Shown piece by piece: positions 49,238 to 60,850 of a DNA stretch of 64,000 bases (positions are counted from its first letter, which is position 1; the number at the start of each line of letters is the position of its first letter). The DNA is from Coffea arabica (taxonomy: Eukaryota; Streptophyta; Magnoliopsida; Gentianales; Rubiaceae). The notes under the pieces were generated by a model. It had not been told where the DNA came from. It saw nothing but the letters and a program-made list of their open reading frames with translations, and made no database searches. Both the position numbers and the translations under genes were made by a program. The stretch covers positions 13,269,557-13,333,556 of the forward strand of contig NC_092320.1 of the NCBI RefSeq assembly GCF_036785885.1, written 5' to 3'.

Positions 49238-49380
49238 TATATTTGATGCTTTTGATCAATATTTAACAAGAGACGGTTCTAGGCTTTTTACTTGCGGCTC
49301 AACGAAAGCTGAAATTTTGTATAGCTACAGATCTAGGAAGCTTCAGTTGGTGATGAAAAAGTTTCGGCAGTCACTGGGAG

Positions 49381-49388
49381 TATTTATA
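49381..49388 (-). promoter_or_regulatory. TATA box of LEA_2 copy 1
   Basis: TATAAATA on the minus strand, 144 bp upstream of the ATG. The same box occurs at 113-147 bp in all five copies, followed in most by 'gactgcc.aaacttttcatc', so it is part of the duplicated unit. Confidence 0.7.
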
Positions 49389-49399
49389 TTGTCCTATTA

Positions 49400-51468
49400 C
49401 TGAAGACTTGCATAATTAGAACTCCTTTCTTGAATTTTTCTTGTGCAAACGAGTAATTAATGCTAAAGGCGGTAAAGGTAGGAGTAGACTTTGTAGACAC
49501 GTTAAAGGGCTTTAATTTCTCGACTTTCCAGATGTTTGGGAAGTTGCCCTGAAAACCCTGATAAGCGGTTTGTTGAAATTGAGGTTGTAACTGCGGAATT
49601 GGGAGTACCATAGATTCTGTCTTGTTGATGTTGCATAACTGGTTATTCTTGGCTCTAAGTAATCTGTTGCTCTAGAATGTTTAGAAATAATTGTTTGTTT
49701 ATCGTACACTTTTGGCACTCGAAACATTTATGTGGACTATTATTATCTAACCAGTAAGTTTATTATAGGACAGTCACTTTGAAAAGTTGCCATATGTAGC
49801 CAACTTGTTAGAAATAATTTCTTTGCACAAAAGCAATATATGTACAAGACTCAACTTTGATATCCACTCAATGTCTAATGACATATGAAAAAGATCATTC
49901 CAATTAAGATTCTAAAAAATTAGAAGTTTTGAGTACAAATTCTTTTGTCCTTCTTCTTGCTTTTTAAATTTCATCCCTTAGTTAATTACTAAATCTTTTT
50001 TAAAAATCATTTATTAATTTAGTGTTTTCTCCTTTCTCACTGTCACATGCATTTGCTACCAATCTGTGTAACATATGTATCACTTAAACCACGTATGACT
50101 ATTTCGATTTAGTAGAATTAGTTAATCTACAGCAATTCTCAAACTTCATAATTGAAACACATCAAGCGTCCCCATCCATTAAAATACTTTGACTAAAAGA
50201 TGTGTGCTCCTGGTTGTATAATAGGTATATGTATATGTACATATACAGATCATGTGATCCAAATACTTAAGAGCTAATTTGTAGAATCTAACTTTTCAAA
50301 TGCATTAGAAACTTATAGTCGTTTGAATCCAATAATTTAAGTATTTAATTTCAAACTAAAATTTGTTAGGGGATTGCAAGAATCCAGAATCATTTTAGGC
50401 CAATTAAAGCAGCATTTTGCTGATCAATTGGTGAACTTTATTGAAATTCACTCTCATTGTTTGATAACCTATATAAAGGTTCTGTTTGAGCTGTATAAAA
50501 ATTACAAGGCAAAATTAATGGGCCTAAAATTTTGTCAAATTAATTGAACATAGAGATGACAGATTCCTCTAAGAAACTACATTTTAAAAATATCCAAAAG
50601 AACGGGCTTGGTGTATCCTAATATGCTTCTTGAACATCTAAAGATTTTGTAATTACTGTGGAATGATCGCCCGTAACACTATATGTGTTGAAACGGAAGG
50701 TAAAGATATACCACAACATAAGCTGATATTTCTTTCTCATTCAATAAGTTTGACTGAATTTTGCCCTCTTGTCCCCTCAACTTTGTTTTAGTTTGAAATG
50801 AACCGAATAAAAACTGATTGATTATTATCTTATAGAAAGCAACCGTAAAAGCACCAAATGGTGTACATGCTAGGTCGAAGTCCAACATGAAATTTAATCT
50901 TTACGGTGTTCCAATAACTTTCCAAGGAGTTAGCTTATGCCCTTATCATAGGTGGATTTTTGGTCGTGTATTTGAATTAGATTATGATAGTTTCTAATTG
51001 GTAATTTTTTGGATGACGTAGTATGTCCAACGCACCCCCAATATCAAATTGAGCCTGTTCTTTTTCTTTTTTTTTAAAAAAAAAAAAAATTTTACTCCAC
51101 TAAAATGATAAGCTCAACTAAACATGGGAACTGTCATTTCGAAATTGAGCAGAAGTCCCTTTACATACCACTTGTGTCACGGAATGTGGTTATTAATTTC
51201 GTGATTACGAGTAATTGTTGCAGATAAACTGAATAGCAATAACCTGGAAAAATCGAAAGTAGAAAGCTCATTACCAAAAGGACAAATACTGCTCTATAAA
51301 ATTAGATCGTACTGCAAAAGTGTAGAAATTATTACAAGACAATAAACAAGACACATTACTCCCTCTTCAAACAACAAGTAAAAAAATTTGTAGGTAACAC
51401 ATGAAGACTAGCATATCTTCATCATACAAACGATAGTATTGATACAAACTGCTAGATATGTAATCAAA
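49400..51468. other. Intergenic between LEA_2 copies 1 and 2
   Basis: The duplicated promoter region of copy 1 reaches to about 49560 ('aacgagt', 'ccagat..t.ggaagttgccctg', also found near 53290-53430 and 55920). The rest is AT-rich, with no gene or clear repeat. Confidence 0.5.
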
Positions 51469-52116
51469 TCATTTGCAGCTCAATTCCTGGAGCTGCCTCG
51501 ATGAAGTATTGAGGTTCATGGTGCAATCCATGTTGGTGGACTTATTTTTCTTCAACATTAACATTAGCGTCACTTTTCCTTTCAATGTTGCTCGGCTAGT
51601 CAGAGGGATCCAAGTATGCTGACTCAATTCACTTCCCAATACATTCCCGGGCACATTGGCAGAGTTCAAATCCACCGAAACGGTGAATTTCTTTGTTGAC
51701 CTAAAGTTAGCCTTTCCCTTAGGAACCACTGCTTCCCCTACCTTATAGTTCTGATAGAAGAAGTCAACAGTGCTATCTTGGTACTTGTAACTACCAAAAT
51801 TTGGATTCTTGACAGAAAGTTCTGTAATCATGCTAGTGCTGAAGGAAGCATTTGTGGTCAATGTTGAAACCTGGAAATCCTCAAATGCAGCAGACCTTAC
51901 GCGGAATTTAGGTGTCCTAACCTTCGTCACGACAAGTGCAAATACTAGTATAACAGCGGTTTGAAAGACTGCGAAAGCTGCAACATAAGCAAAGCATTTC
52001 ATGCGCTTCTTGCGACGCTCGTCCTTTTGAGCCAATGAGGCCACCTCTTCATCCACACGGCCATAAGGGTTGCCTGTTGCTGAGCCATAAACCTTTTGTT
52101 CGCCGTTCTCTGCCAT
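51469..52116 (-). CDS. LEA_2 / NDR1-HIN1-like membrane protein, array copy 2
   Basis: 215 aa, collinear with copy 1 without gaps. It has tail MAENGEQKVYGSATGNPYGR, basic stop KDERRKKRMK, a transmembrane helix at about 41-64 (FAYVAAFAVFQTAVILVFAL), and a LEA_2 domain with the intact NPNFGSYKY motif. It differs from copy 1 throughout, so the duplication is old. The helix sequence is the one shared by copies 3-5, which places copy 2 closer to them in that part. Its promoter is cut by two nested MITEs (52331-53248) starting 67 bp beyond the TATA box. Confidence 0.9.
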   Translation of the reverse strand: MAENGEQKVYGSATGNPYGRVDEEVASLAQKDERRKKRMKCFAYVAAFAVFQTAVILVFALVVTKVRTPKFRVRSAAFEDFQVSTLTTNASFSTSMITELSVKNPNFGSYKYQDSTVDFFYQNYKVGEAVVPKGKANFRSTKKFTVSVDLNSANVPGNVLGSELSQHTWIPLTSRATLKGKVTLMLMLKKNKSTNMDCTMNLNTSSRQLQELSCK

Positions 52117-52256
52117 CGGATCCGATACTAGGTTAGTTATATTTTTGTTGGCACAGGGATGTTTAATTTTAGCTGTCTATTAATGAAGCTGAAAATGTAG
52201 ATATATATGAAGAAAGGTTTAGTGGCGGATGAAATGTTTTGGCTGTCGAACGGAAG

Positions 52257-52264
52257 TATTTATA
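52257..52264 (-). promoter_or_regulatory. TATA box of LEA_2 copy 2
   Basis: TATAAATA on the minus strand, 141 bp upstream of the ATG. The nested MITEs begin 67 bp further upstream. Confidence 0.7.
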
Positions 52265-52330
52265 GTACGATAAAATAGTTGCCAGGGTTGTCCAATTTAT
52301 TAGTATTGATTACTTAGCCTTGTGAAGAAC

Positions 52331-53136
52331 CGCAACTAGGGGTGTAATCGAGTCGAGTCGAGCTCGAGTATTGCTATACTCGAGCTCGACTCGACTCATA
52401 TACACCAAAGCTCGAGCGAGTCCAAAAAATCGATACTCGAGACTCGACTCGAAAAATTTTCTTTAGGCTCGAGGCTTGACTCGATACTCAAGGCTCGAAA
52501 ATTTTTTTCATTTTAGGTCTTTTTACAATTATGTTATTACTTTTTTCCCATTATAGGATTTTATTATAAAGAAAGATATATTGTAAATTTCATATAATTT
52601 ATACCCATAATGGTTATTTTATAATTATAATACATATATATTATTTAAATTATAAATATATTATTTAAATAACTCCGGCTCGTCGAGCTACTCGACTCGA
52701 CTCGAGTTGGACTATTTCGACTCGAAACTCGACTCGATTTTCATTCGAGCTACTCGAAACTCGGCTCGAACTCGGTCAACCCGAGTTCGAGCCGAGTCGT
52801 TGACCGAGCTAGTAGCTCGACTCGCGTACATCCCTAACCGCAACTACCTGTTCTGTCCACCTTTCTGTCTCATTTTTTATTATATTACTATTTTTTTTCA
52901 TAAATATTATGTTTTAATTTTTTTTATTTTCTTAAAATCTAATAACTATTAATTAAATAAAAAAATAAATACAAAAGTTTCAAAAAATAATATATAATAG
53001 AAAATTAAAAAATAAAACAAAAACATTCATTAAAAAATATTATTTTTTATGCATTTTGATTTTTTGTGTACGTTAAATTTTGTATATTAATCAGTTAATA
53101 GTGATTGAATTTTAAGGAAACAAAGAAGAACTAAAC

Positions 53137-53173
<37 letters not shown>

Positions 53174-53248
53174 TAAGAAATAATAATATAATAAAAAGTG
53201 AAATAAAGTGTAGCACAGGAAATGGTGGAACAGAAAATCCGTTGCGGC
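52331..53248. mobile_element. MITE with inverted ends, interrupted by a hAT MITE
   Basis: The outer element is about 410 bp once the inner element and its extra target copy are set aside. The left end CGCAACTACCTGTTCTGTCC and the inward-read right end GCCGCAACGGATTTTCTGTT are related. They continue similarly through CCACC and TTTTTATTATATTA on both sides, towards a central (TA)n. GAAGAAC flanks both ends (52324-52330 and 53249-53255). Superfamily unclear, possibly MULE-like given the duplication of 7-9 bp. Confidence 0.65.
52337..52836. mobile_element. hAT-type MITE with GAGTCGAG subterminal arrays (nested)
   Basis: 500 bp with a perfect 8-bp duplication ACCGCAAC (52329-52336 and 52837-52844). 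The ends are TAGGGGTGTAATCGAGTCGA and, inward from the right, TAGGGATGTACGCGAGTCGA. CTCGAG and GAGTCGAG words fill both sides around an AT core. Since its target is the tip of the outer MITE (52331-53248), it inserted later. Confidence 0.94.
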
Positions 53249-53255
53249 GAAGAAC

Positions 53256-54276
53256 TCCAACGTTTAAGATTTTCTCTTTCTTGTGAAAAGAAAACGAGTG
53301 ACTTAAAGCTAACGGCAAAGGCAGGAGGAGACTTAGCAAAGCCAGTTCTCGAGTGTTTCCTTTGAACACGCTCTTAACGGCTTTGATTTGTTGACTTTCC
53401 CAAGTTTCCAGATATTAGGAAGTTGCCCTGCAGAAGTCTACCAGATAAACATTTGATTTGAAGTTGGGAGTCACGCACCATTGAGTCAATGACTAATTCA
53501 CAGCCACTTAATTCTGCCAGTGTTGACTGCTGGGTACGATTTCTAGAAGCATTAACTCAAAAATGTCTCGTAAGTTCTCCTTTACAGCTGCCTAGACAGA
53601 TTTCAAAACTAGTTATCATCTAACGTAGTTTTCTAATATCTTTTTTTATCTATTAAAAAATATATGTTTTAAATTAATTAATATCACATCGATCGGTCAG
53701 ACATCAGTAATGCTAGTAAATTCAACTGAATTTATTTTCAATTTCGGAATCCTCTCTTAGTGTGACCGTATTCGTAATATCTAGGAAAATTCAGGAAAAC
53801 CCAAGCTCCCTATTTCCCAATTTCATTTAAATATTGAATCTAGTGACTGAGAGCAAGTTTTGGAAAATTACATTGGTCGTGATTTTATATGAACTCAAAA
53901 ATCTGTATAAAACGTACGATTGAGGCAATACACCCCAAGGGTTCAACGAGCATTTCTCCCTAGAAGTCTTCCCTTTTAACAAGTCATCATCTACATGAAC
54001 ATGACATGCCCAAAATCTAAAGAACGCCTAATTAGTTAACGATTGTCTCGATAGTTAGGCAAGTGGTTCTCCTCAAAAGCAATGGGTATTTTATTCAAAA
54101 AAAAAAAAAGTCCTTTATTTTTCAGAAAAGCGCAAGTAGAAAGATTTTTTTTTTTCAGTTTACGTTGAGCTTAATTATCTTTGAGCATTGGAAAATTTAA
54201 CTTCTTATTGCTTGTTTTAGCATTATATACTTTGCTTGTTTTAGCATTATAGACTTGAAATGTTTTCTTAATTGTA
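53256..54276. other. Displaced distal promoter of copy 2 and intergenic DNA
   Basis: 53280-53440 resembles the upstream regions of copies 1 and 3 ('aaaacgagtgact', 'ggaagttgccctg'). It is therefore the part of the copy-2 promoter pushed away by the MITEs. The rest holds no gene. Confidence 0.5.
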
Positions 54277-54606
54277 CTCCCTCCATCCCACTTTGATGGT
54301 CCTGGTTGTTTTTTCACACAGTTTAAGAAAAAATAGTTAACTTTGTTGGAACAATCAATTTAGGTAGCTATTTTTCTAAAATACCCTCACATTAATTAGA
54401 GTATAACTTTATGAGAACTTGAATTGATGGTAAAAAAGAATTAACTCTCATTAAATGGGGTAGGTTTATAGTAACAACAACTTACATTGAATAAGGGTAT
54501 TTTAGGAAAATTAAAATACAACTACATTCTTTAATTGGAAACTGAACTACAATTTGGGACAGACGTAAAAGAAAAAAATAGGACTATCAAAGTGGGACGG
54601 AGGGAG
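54277..54606. mobile_element. Stowaway MITE (Tc1/mariner)
   Basis: 330 bp with near-perfect inverted ends CTCCCTCCATCCCACTTTGA and, inward from the right, CTCCCTCCGTCCCACTTTGA. It is flanked by TA on both sides, the classic Stowaway signature. No coding capacity. Confidence 0.95.
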
Positions 54607-54999
54607 TATCTAATATTCGAATTTACTATTAGAAAAAAATAATCCTTTGAAAATTGGAAGCGCCTTTGAGAAATCAGTAACACTACTATTTATAGCACCA
54701 TCCTTCGCTGGGAATAACTTCTAGCCGTATTTAGACAGAAATTGGCAGCAGTAATCTTCAACCAGAAGTGGAAACCTCAGTCAATGACAGAAAAGCGGTT
54801 TACAAGACCAAAGGGATAATATTCACTAAAACATTTGAACTGAAAAATAGTACATACTACAAATAATGACTAATTGGAGATTGGAGTAAACTACGTTACT
54901 CTCCCAAACAATCACAAATAAAAGACTTTCTATACAAAATATCACCAATAGAAAAATATGTTACATTAGGATAAACTAGGACGAGGGTACTTGATGAAA

Positions 55000-55617
55000 T
55001 CATTTGCATTCCAAATCCTGGATCTGCCTAGAAGAAGTATTAAGGTTCATGGTGCAATTCATGTTGGTGGACTTGTTTTTCTTAAAAATCAACATAAGTG
55101 TCACTTTTCCTTTTAACGTTGCCCGGCTAGTCAGAGGGATCCAAGGTTGTTGCCTGAGTTCATTTCCTAATACGTCTCCCGGCACATTGGCAGAGTTCAA
55201 ATCCACTGGGACAATGAATTTCTTGGTCGACTTGAAATTAGCCTTTCCTTTGGGAGAAACAGCTTCTCCTACCTTATAGTCCTGATAGAAAAATTCAATA
55301 TTGGTATCTTGGTACTTGTAGCGACCAAAATTTGCGTTCTCGACGGAAAGTTCTGCATTCATCCTTGCGCTGAAAGAAGCATTTGTGACCAATGTTGAAA
55401 CCTGGAAATCATCAAACGTGGCAGATCTTACTCGGAATTTAGGGGTCCTGACCTTCATCACAACGAGTGCAAAGACCAGTATAACAGCTGTTTGAAACAC
55501 AGCGAAGGCTGCAACATATGCAAGACACTTCATTCGTTTCTTGCGACCCTCTTCTCTTTCAGCAATTGAGGCCGCCTCTTCGTCATAGGCCTTTCGTTGC
55601 TGACCGTTCTCTGCCAT
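55000..55617 (-). CDS. LEA_2 / NDR1-HIN1-like membrane protein, array copy 3
   Basis: 205 aa starting MAENGQQRKAYDEE. The frame is open four codons further upstream, but it begins there with TTG, so the ATG at 55617 is the start and agrees with copies 1 and 2. The cytosolic tail is about 10 residues shorter. The basic stop is GRKKRMK, and the transmembrane helix is at about 31-54. In the LEA_2 domain the NPN motif has become NANFGRYKY. Sequence and tail length are intermediate between copy 2 and copies 4/5. Confidence 0.9.
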   Translation of the reverse strand: MAENGQQRKAYDEEAASIAEREEGRKKRMKCLAYVAAFAVFQTAVILVFALVVMKVRTPKFRVRSATFDDFQVSTLVTNASFSARMNAELSVENANFGRYKYQDTNIEFFYQDYKVGEAVSPKGKANFKSTKKFIVPVDLNSANVPGDVLGNELRQQPWIPLTSRATLKGKVTLMLIFKKNKSTNMNCTMNLNTSSRQIQDLECK

Positions 55618-55729
55618 TGATTTTGACAATCTATTTGCACGAGATTTTTGTTTTGATAGCTTGCTGCTGCGGGTAGAATATAAAGGTGAACGAAGCTTTT
55701 AGTGGGGATGGAAAACTTTAGGCAGCCTG

Positions 55730-55737
55730 TATTTATA
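55730..55737 (-). promoter_or_regulatory. TATA box of LEA_2 copy 3
   Basis: TATAAATA on the minus strand, 113 bp upstream of the ATG. Confidence 0.65.
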
Positions 55738-55739
55738 GT

Positions 55740-57409
55740 GTCATAGTACTATGACGAGGTATGAGATTTGGCGATAAGATTTCCGCATCAGGAGATAACT
55801 TTTTTGAAGTTTTCTTGAGAAAACGAGTGACTTTTGCTTAAGTCAGATTTTGTAAAATTTCTCTTGTCGTATACGCGCTTGAGAGATTTTCAACTTGGTG
55901 ATGTTCCAGAGAGCAGGAAGCTGCCCGGCAAAAGTACTCAAGAAGGACCCTAGAAACCATTAAATATTCTTTCTTTCTAAAGCTGGAGACTATTTTTAGA
56001 TTAATAATTCAGAAATAATTATAGATAGACAAAGAATAAAAATTCAACAAGAAGATTGACAAAAGTTCTTGGAGCAAGTCTGAGGCTCTGGGTCTTTTTG
56101 GTTACAGAACCAGAGTTTTTTTTTTAAATTATAGATAGTTAAATAAAATTTTCCGAAATAATTATAGATAGTTAAAGGATAAAAATTCAACAAGAAGATA
56201 GACAAAAGTTCTTTGAGCAAGTCTGCAACTCTGGATTTTTTTTGGTTATAGAACCAGAGTTTTTTTTTTTTAAAGAAAAAAATTTACAGAAAAGAAATAC
56301 GTTATGCTATAAAGGTTTATTGGACACTTAATTTTCAACTAGTAATTTTTCTTTTTGGGAAAAACTTAAAATTTAGTCTTCAATTCTCATTATCAATGAT
56401 TTATTCCGGAAATAATTAGTAAAATACCCACGGATTAAGCCACTTTTTGGTTATTTGCCTAAGCGATGTTATTGTAGAGAAGGTATTCGTTCAGTCACAT
56501 TAAGTGGCGATCGATCGCCTTAAGCTTAATGAATCAAATATATTGCCTATGTTCAAATCGATTTTCACATTGAAAAGATCCTATCTGCCATTCAAAGCAA
56601 TCAGCTATTCTTGTCAACCCTTTCCTCCATTCTGTTTTTTCATTAGAACATTTTCATTACGAGTTACAAGATCATGGGAAGTTGATAGCAGTGACACACT
56701 ATTTGGTAGCATGTGATACTATGCCTTTTTATTTGTCTTTGTACGATTTCCACATCCATATAACATAAACTGTGAAATGAGCCTCTAAAATTATAAGGTC
56801 TTTCAATTTTACCCCTTAAATTGAAGTAAAAAAAAAAAATCAATCAATTCATCTTTTGTTTACACACCATATATATGCTAGGAAATCAAGAGATTTTGGT
56901 ACACATTATTGCATTTGTATGCTTAATAGAAAAAAGGTACAAAAAGTTTATGGGTAGCCAAAAAATTACCTTGAAACCACAGCATATAAGTATTTTTTTT
57001 CATTTCAGAGTCCTATCTTTTTAACGTAATTTCCAGAATTCTTGGCGCAAACCTCAGAATGGTAAACTGCTTCAAATTTTGGTATTTGTCTATAACTTCT
57101 TTTCTCAAAATTTTGAATAATACCGGAATTATACGGTATGACAATTCTTCTAGAACATGGAAGATGGATCGTAATGAGCGACGGGCGAACATTTTAAGCA
57201 AGCCACTTATGGAATATATTTGCTTAGTAAAACAATAAGGGGGGAGATCGATAGCCGTCAAGAAACATGCACTCTCCAGTCTCGCCTCAGACAAATCAAC
57301 AAACAAAAGAATTCGTATATTATAATAAATTCATCCAAGGAAATCTATGGAAGCGATGCATGATATTAACCAGAAAAACAAAAAATAAAAAAGGAATCAA
57401 CATGACAAA
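55740..57409. other. Copy 3 promoter, tandem repeat and copy 4 3' flank
   Basis: The promoter-like part runs to about 55940. A 143-bp unit beginning 'gaaataattatagatag' is repeated in tandem at 56012-56154 and 56155-56275, with differences. 57200-57409 is the start of the recently duplicated segment shared with 60660-60850 ('gatagccgtcaagaaacatg'). Confidence 0.7.
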
Positions 57410-58003
57410 TTATGAGCACTTCAAATCTTGGAGCTGCCTGGATGAGATATTGAGGTTCATGGTGCAATTCATGTCGGTGGACTTATTTTTCTTGAAGATC
57501 AACATTAGCGTCAATTTTCCCCTCAATGTTGCTCGGCTAGTCAGAGGGATCCAGGCGTGTGGACTCAATTCATTTCCTAGTACACCCCCGGGCACATTGG
57601 CAGAGGATAAATCCACCGGAATGACGAATTTCTTGGTTGATCTGAAATTAGCCTTTCCCCTGGGAACCACAGCTTCTCCTACCTTGTAGTTCTGATAGAA
57701 GAATTCAATAGTGCTATTCTGGTACTTGTAGCGACCAAAGTTTGCATTCTTGACAGAGAGCTCTGCAATCATCTTGGTGCTAAAAGAAGCATTTGTGGTC
57801 AATGTTGAAACCTGGAAATCCTCAAGTGCGGCAGACCTCACGCGGAATTTAGGCGCCCTGACCTTCATCACCACAAGTGCGAAGACCAATATGACTGCTG
57901 TTTGGAACACAGCGAAGGCTGCAACGTATGCAAAACATTTCATCCGTTTCTTGCGACGCTCTTCCCTTTGAGCCACTGAGGCCATCTCTTGATCATATGC
58001 CAT
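57410..58003 (-). CDS. LEA_2 / NDR1-HIN1-like membrane protein, array copy 4
   Basis: 197 aa starting MAYDQEMASVAQ. The frame also has an ATG 14 codons upstream; the later one is chosen because it aligns with MAENG of the other copies, and 'aaatcaATGGC' is the shared context. The tail is the shortest in the array. The transmembrane helix is at about 23-46. The LEA_2 domain has NANFGRYKY and FFYQNYKVG. It differs from copy 5 at only six residues (about 3%), so the two are recent tandem duplicates. Confidence 0.9.
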   Translation of the reverse strand: MAYDQEMASVAQREERRKKRMKCFAYVAAFAVFQTAVILVFALVVMKVRAPKFRVRSAALEDFQVSTLTTNASFSTKMIAELSVKNANFGRYKYQNSTIEFFYQNYKVGEAVVPRGKANFRSTKKFVIPVDLSSANVPGGVLGNELSPHAWIPLTSRATLRGKLTLMLIFKKNKSTDMNCTMNLNISSRQLQDLKCS

Positions 58004-58149
58004 TGATTTTGATTCTTTTTGGTGCTGGAATGTATCTATTTGCACGAGATGTTTGTTGAATTGTTTTGATTGCTTGTTGCTTGGCGAAGTATATAAAGAT
58101 TGAACGAAGCTTTTAGCGGTGATGGAAAAGTTTAGGCAGTCTCTTGGGG

Positions 58150-58157
58150 TGTTTATA
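58150..58157 (-). promoter_or_regulatory. TATA-like box of LEA_2 copy 4
   Basis: TATAAACA on the minus strand, 147 bp upstream of the ATG, exactly the distance in copy 5. The consensus A at the seventh base is C here. Confidence 0.55.
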
Positions 58158-58159
58158 GA

Positions 58160-60650
58160 TTTATAGTGCTAAAGAGAGGTGTTTATATATTGATGTTAGT
58201 TAGAGGTCCACTTTTTTTGAAGTTTTCTTGTGAAAGCAAGTGAACTTTTCTGCTAAAGTTAATAATGGCTTCGTAAACTTGCTATTGTAGTTTACGCGCT
58301 TACGAGGTTTTGACTTATTTGATGATCCAGAAGATAGGAAGTCGCCCAACAAGACACCAGTATGATTTTTTTGAAAATAAGATTGCTTATCCAGTTTGCG
58401 GTGGATTTGGGGCTTTGAGGAGTGTTAATGCGCCACTATGGTATTACAGAACCTTCTTTATGTTTTATCCCCTTTTGGGGTGATGCTCGTCTTTCGTTTT
58501 CCTTAACAATGGGATATAACTCAATTTTCTTCTTAGCATATATAAACCCGAATGGGATACTACAGAAGAAGTTTGCAATTCTGGTAACCCCCTTTCCCAT
58601 TTGTTTTAGCAAGGAAAAAAAGTAAAATTATTTTCATATATATATATATATATATATTGCACTTAAAAATATAATATCTTGTCCATTGCCTTAGTATACA
58701 TCGCAAGTATATTGGATTAATGTAATACTGCAACATTGTTAGATGACCGAAGACATAAAATTCCTAAAAGAAAAAAATTGCATCAAGTTAAACTAATTGT
58801 GTTGCACGTAAATTTTTTGACCTCTAAAACATCTAAAGGAATTAAATTCTAAAATCGCCCTCTAAATTGCAAGAAAGTGTCATTTTAGCCTCTCCAATTG
58901 TAACTCTTTCAATCTTACCCTCTTAATTGATCTTCTTCACTTCATGGTTAATTTTCTATATTCATCAAACATGTGAAAGGCCAAAAAAAAAAAAAAACAT
59001 TTACAAGGCCATTTATTTTAATTTTTTTTATATTAACTAAGCATTTGAATTTTAAAATTGTTCAAGTTGCAAAAAGCACTTGCTGAAGTTTCCAACAAAG
59101 CTACACATCAGAGAATGACCATTTAGAAAGCAAGTTTATTAATACCTCCTTGATGATGATTTTCAATGCACTAGTAATGCCTAAAATATGCCAAAGATTC
59201 ATTTTAAAGAGTAGAGTGAATTTTTAACCAAAAAATAAAGTTAGGTGACTAGACCATGCCAAATTAAATAGTTTAGTGATTATTTTTGACGTTTACGCTA
59301 TTGTAATATTAACCTTAAGAAATCATTTTGATATTAAGCACTTGCCCACCCTCCTAAGCTTGAAAAATGATATTTGGTAGATATGTTATTTACAATTTAC
59401 ATTTGCTCAATAAAAAATTTGAAAATCTTATATAAACAAAGACAATCAAGCTAAAAATTGTCTATCTATTGTTATGAGTTTAAATAAGACTTGTTTATCT
59501 ATCAAATCAAATGCAGATAAACTTTTCAATATTATGCTAATCAAACTAAATTCGAACCAAAATAAAATGTTTCTAAATGCAAAGGATAGGGGATTCTCTT
59601 TTTACTTCATAAAAGGTGGAATGCTGATATAGTATAGTTCACTCAGAAAAAAATCTACACGATGATAAAATATTTTTCAATGAGAAAATTCCAAGTTTAT
59701 AACATCAAAGATTACACAACGGATTAGATTTAAAATTTCCATTAAAATCCAGAAAAAATTGTAAATTAAGCCTCTAGAATTGTAAGCCTTTCGGTTATAC
59801 CCCTTAAATTGATTATCTTCATCAATTAAAATTTTTTTCTTTAAACAACATATACAAGGCCGTTACTAGTGGCTCTAGCACACACACCCTATGTGTGTGC
59901 TTCATTAAATTAAAAAGCAAAAACTTAAAAAAAAAAAAAAAAGGATGGGTGGCCTTAAAACTACCTTGAGACATTCTAGAGCTAGGAGGTCATTGCTTAT
60001 AATATGATCTGGTGTGAGCGCCTTGTACCATTTTGTCCTTTCCTATAAAGATAATGTTCGTATTCAAAAGGGGAGAAAAAACTATTTATAAGATGGAATA
60101 TATTGCTCTGGCTTTATAAATTGGAAAGACATCTTTCTTATATTACTACTCTGATCAAGTAGCAAAAAATCACTCGCAGAAGTTTCTAAAGAATGCGACA
60201 ATAATTGAAGCCAAAAGCATACGAAGTTCGATGCTTACTAGAAAAATCCAAGAGTGAAGGAAAGCTGACAAAAAATTGTGTTACCCACGTCATGTAACTT
60301 ATATTTTCTTTTTTTTTGCGCTTGAGCAGCTTAACTTCTGCAAATCAAATTTTACGTATGGCTTTATTCTTACAGAATACCCAAACTAATTCTCCAGCTG
60401 CAGCTCAAAAATGGAAAAAAAAAAAAAAATTTTGTCCAGCTGCCATGCCCATATTTTATGTATTTTTTTTTCACCTAATTTCCAAAGTACGAATCTCTGG
60501 GGTAAATTAAACATGCTTGGCGAGCCCTCAGATTATTATATCAAATGTTATATTTGTTCATTATTGCTTTTTAGGTAGAATATTGAAATAATGCTGGCAT
60601 TGTATCTGTACTGAAATTTTTCCAAAAGAAGGAAGAAAGGGAGCCACTGA
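58160..60650. other. Duplicated promoter segment and intergenic DNA of copy 4
   Basis: 58160-58620 corresponds to 61600-62160, and about 59660-60250 corresponds to 62165-62448 plus 63657-63850. About 1 kb between (58620-59650) has no partner in the second unit. It contains 'cctctaaattg...ttaccctcttaattga', a worn copy of a motif also seen near 56780, 59770 and 62270. No gene. Confidence 0.55.
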
Positions 60651-60850
60651 ATAATAGGGGAAAATGTTAAGGCAAGCAAATTATTGTATTTACAGAAGCG
60701 ACCAGGGGCGATAGCCGTCAAGAAACATGCACTATCAAGTCTCCCCTCAAACAAATAAACAAACAAATTAAAGAATCATCTACTCTAAATACGACATCCA
60801 AGGGAAAAAAAAAAAAAACAAAAGACAACAGAGGCAATCAATTTGGCAAA

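Noticed and set aside
55618-55629. Four extra N-terminal codons on LEA_2 copy 3
   Set aside because: The first codon is TTG, not ATG; the array consensus start is the ATG at 55617.
57267-57971. Plus-strand frames opposite LEA_2 copies (also 48854-49246, 55004-55279, 60843-61412)
   Set aside because: Antisense shadows of the conserved minus-strand genes.
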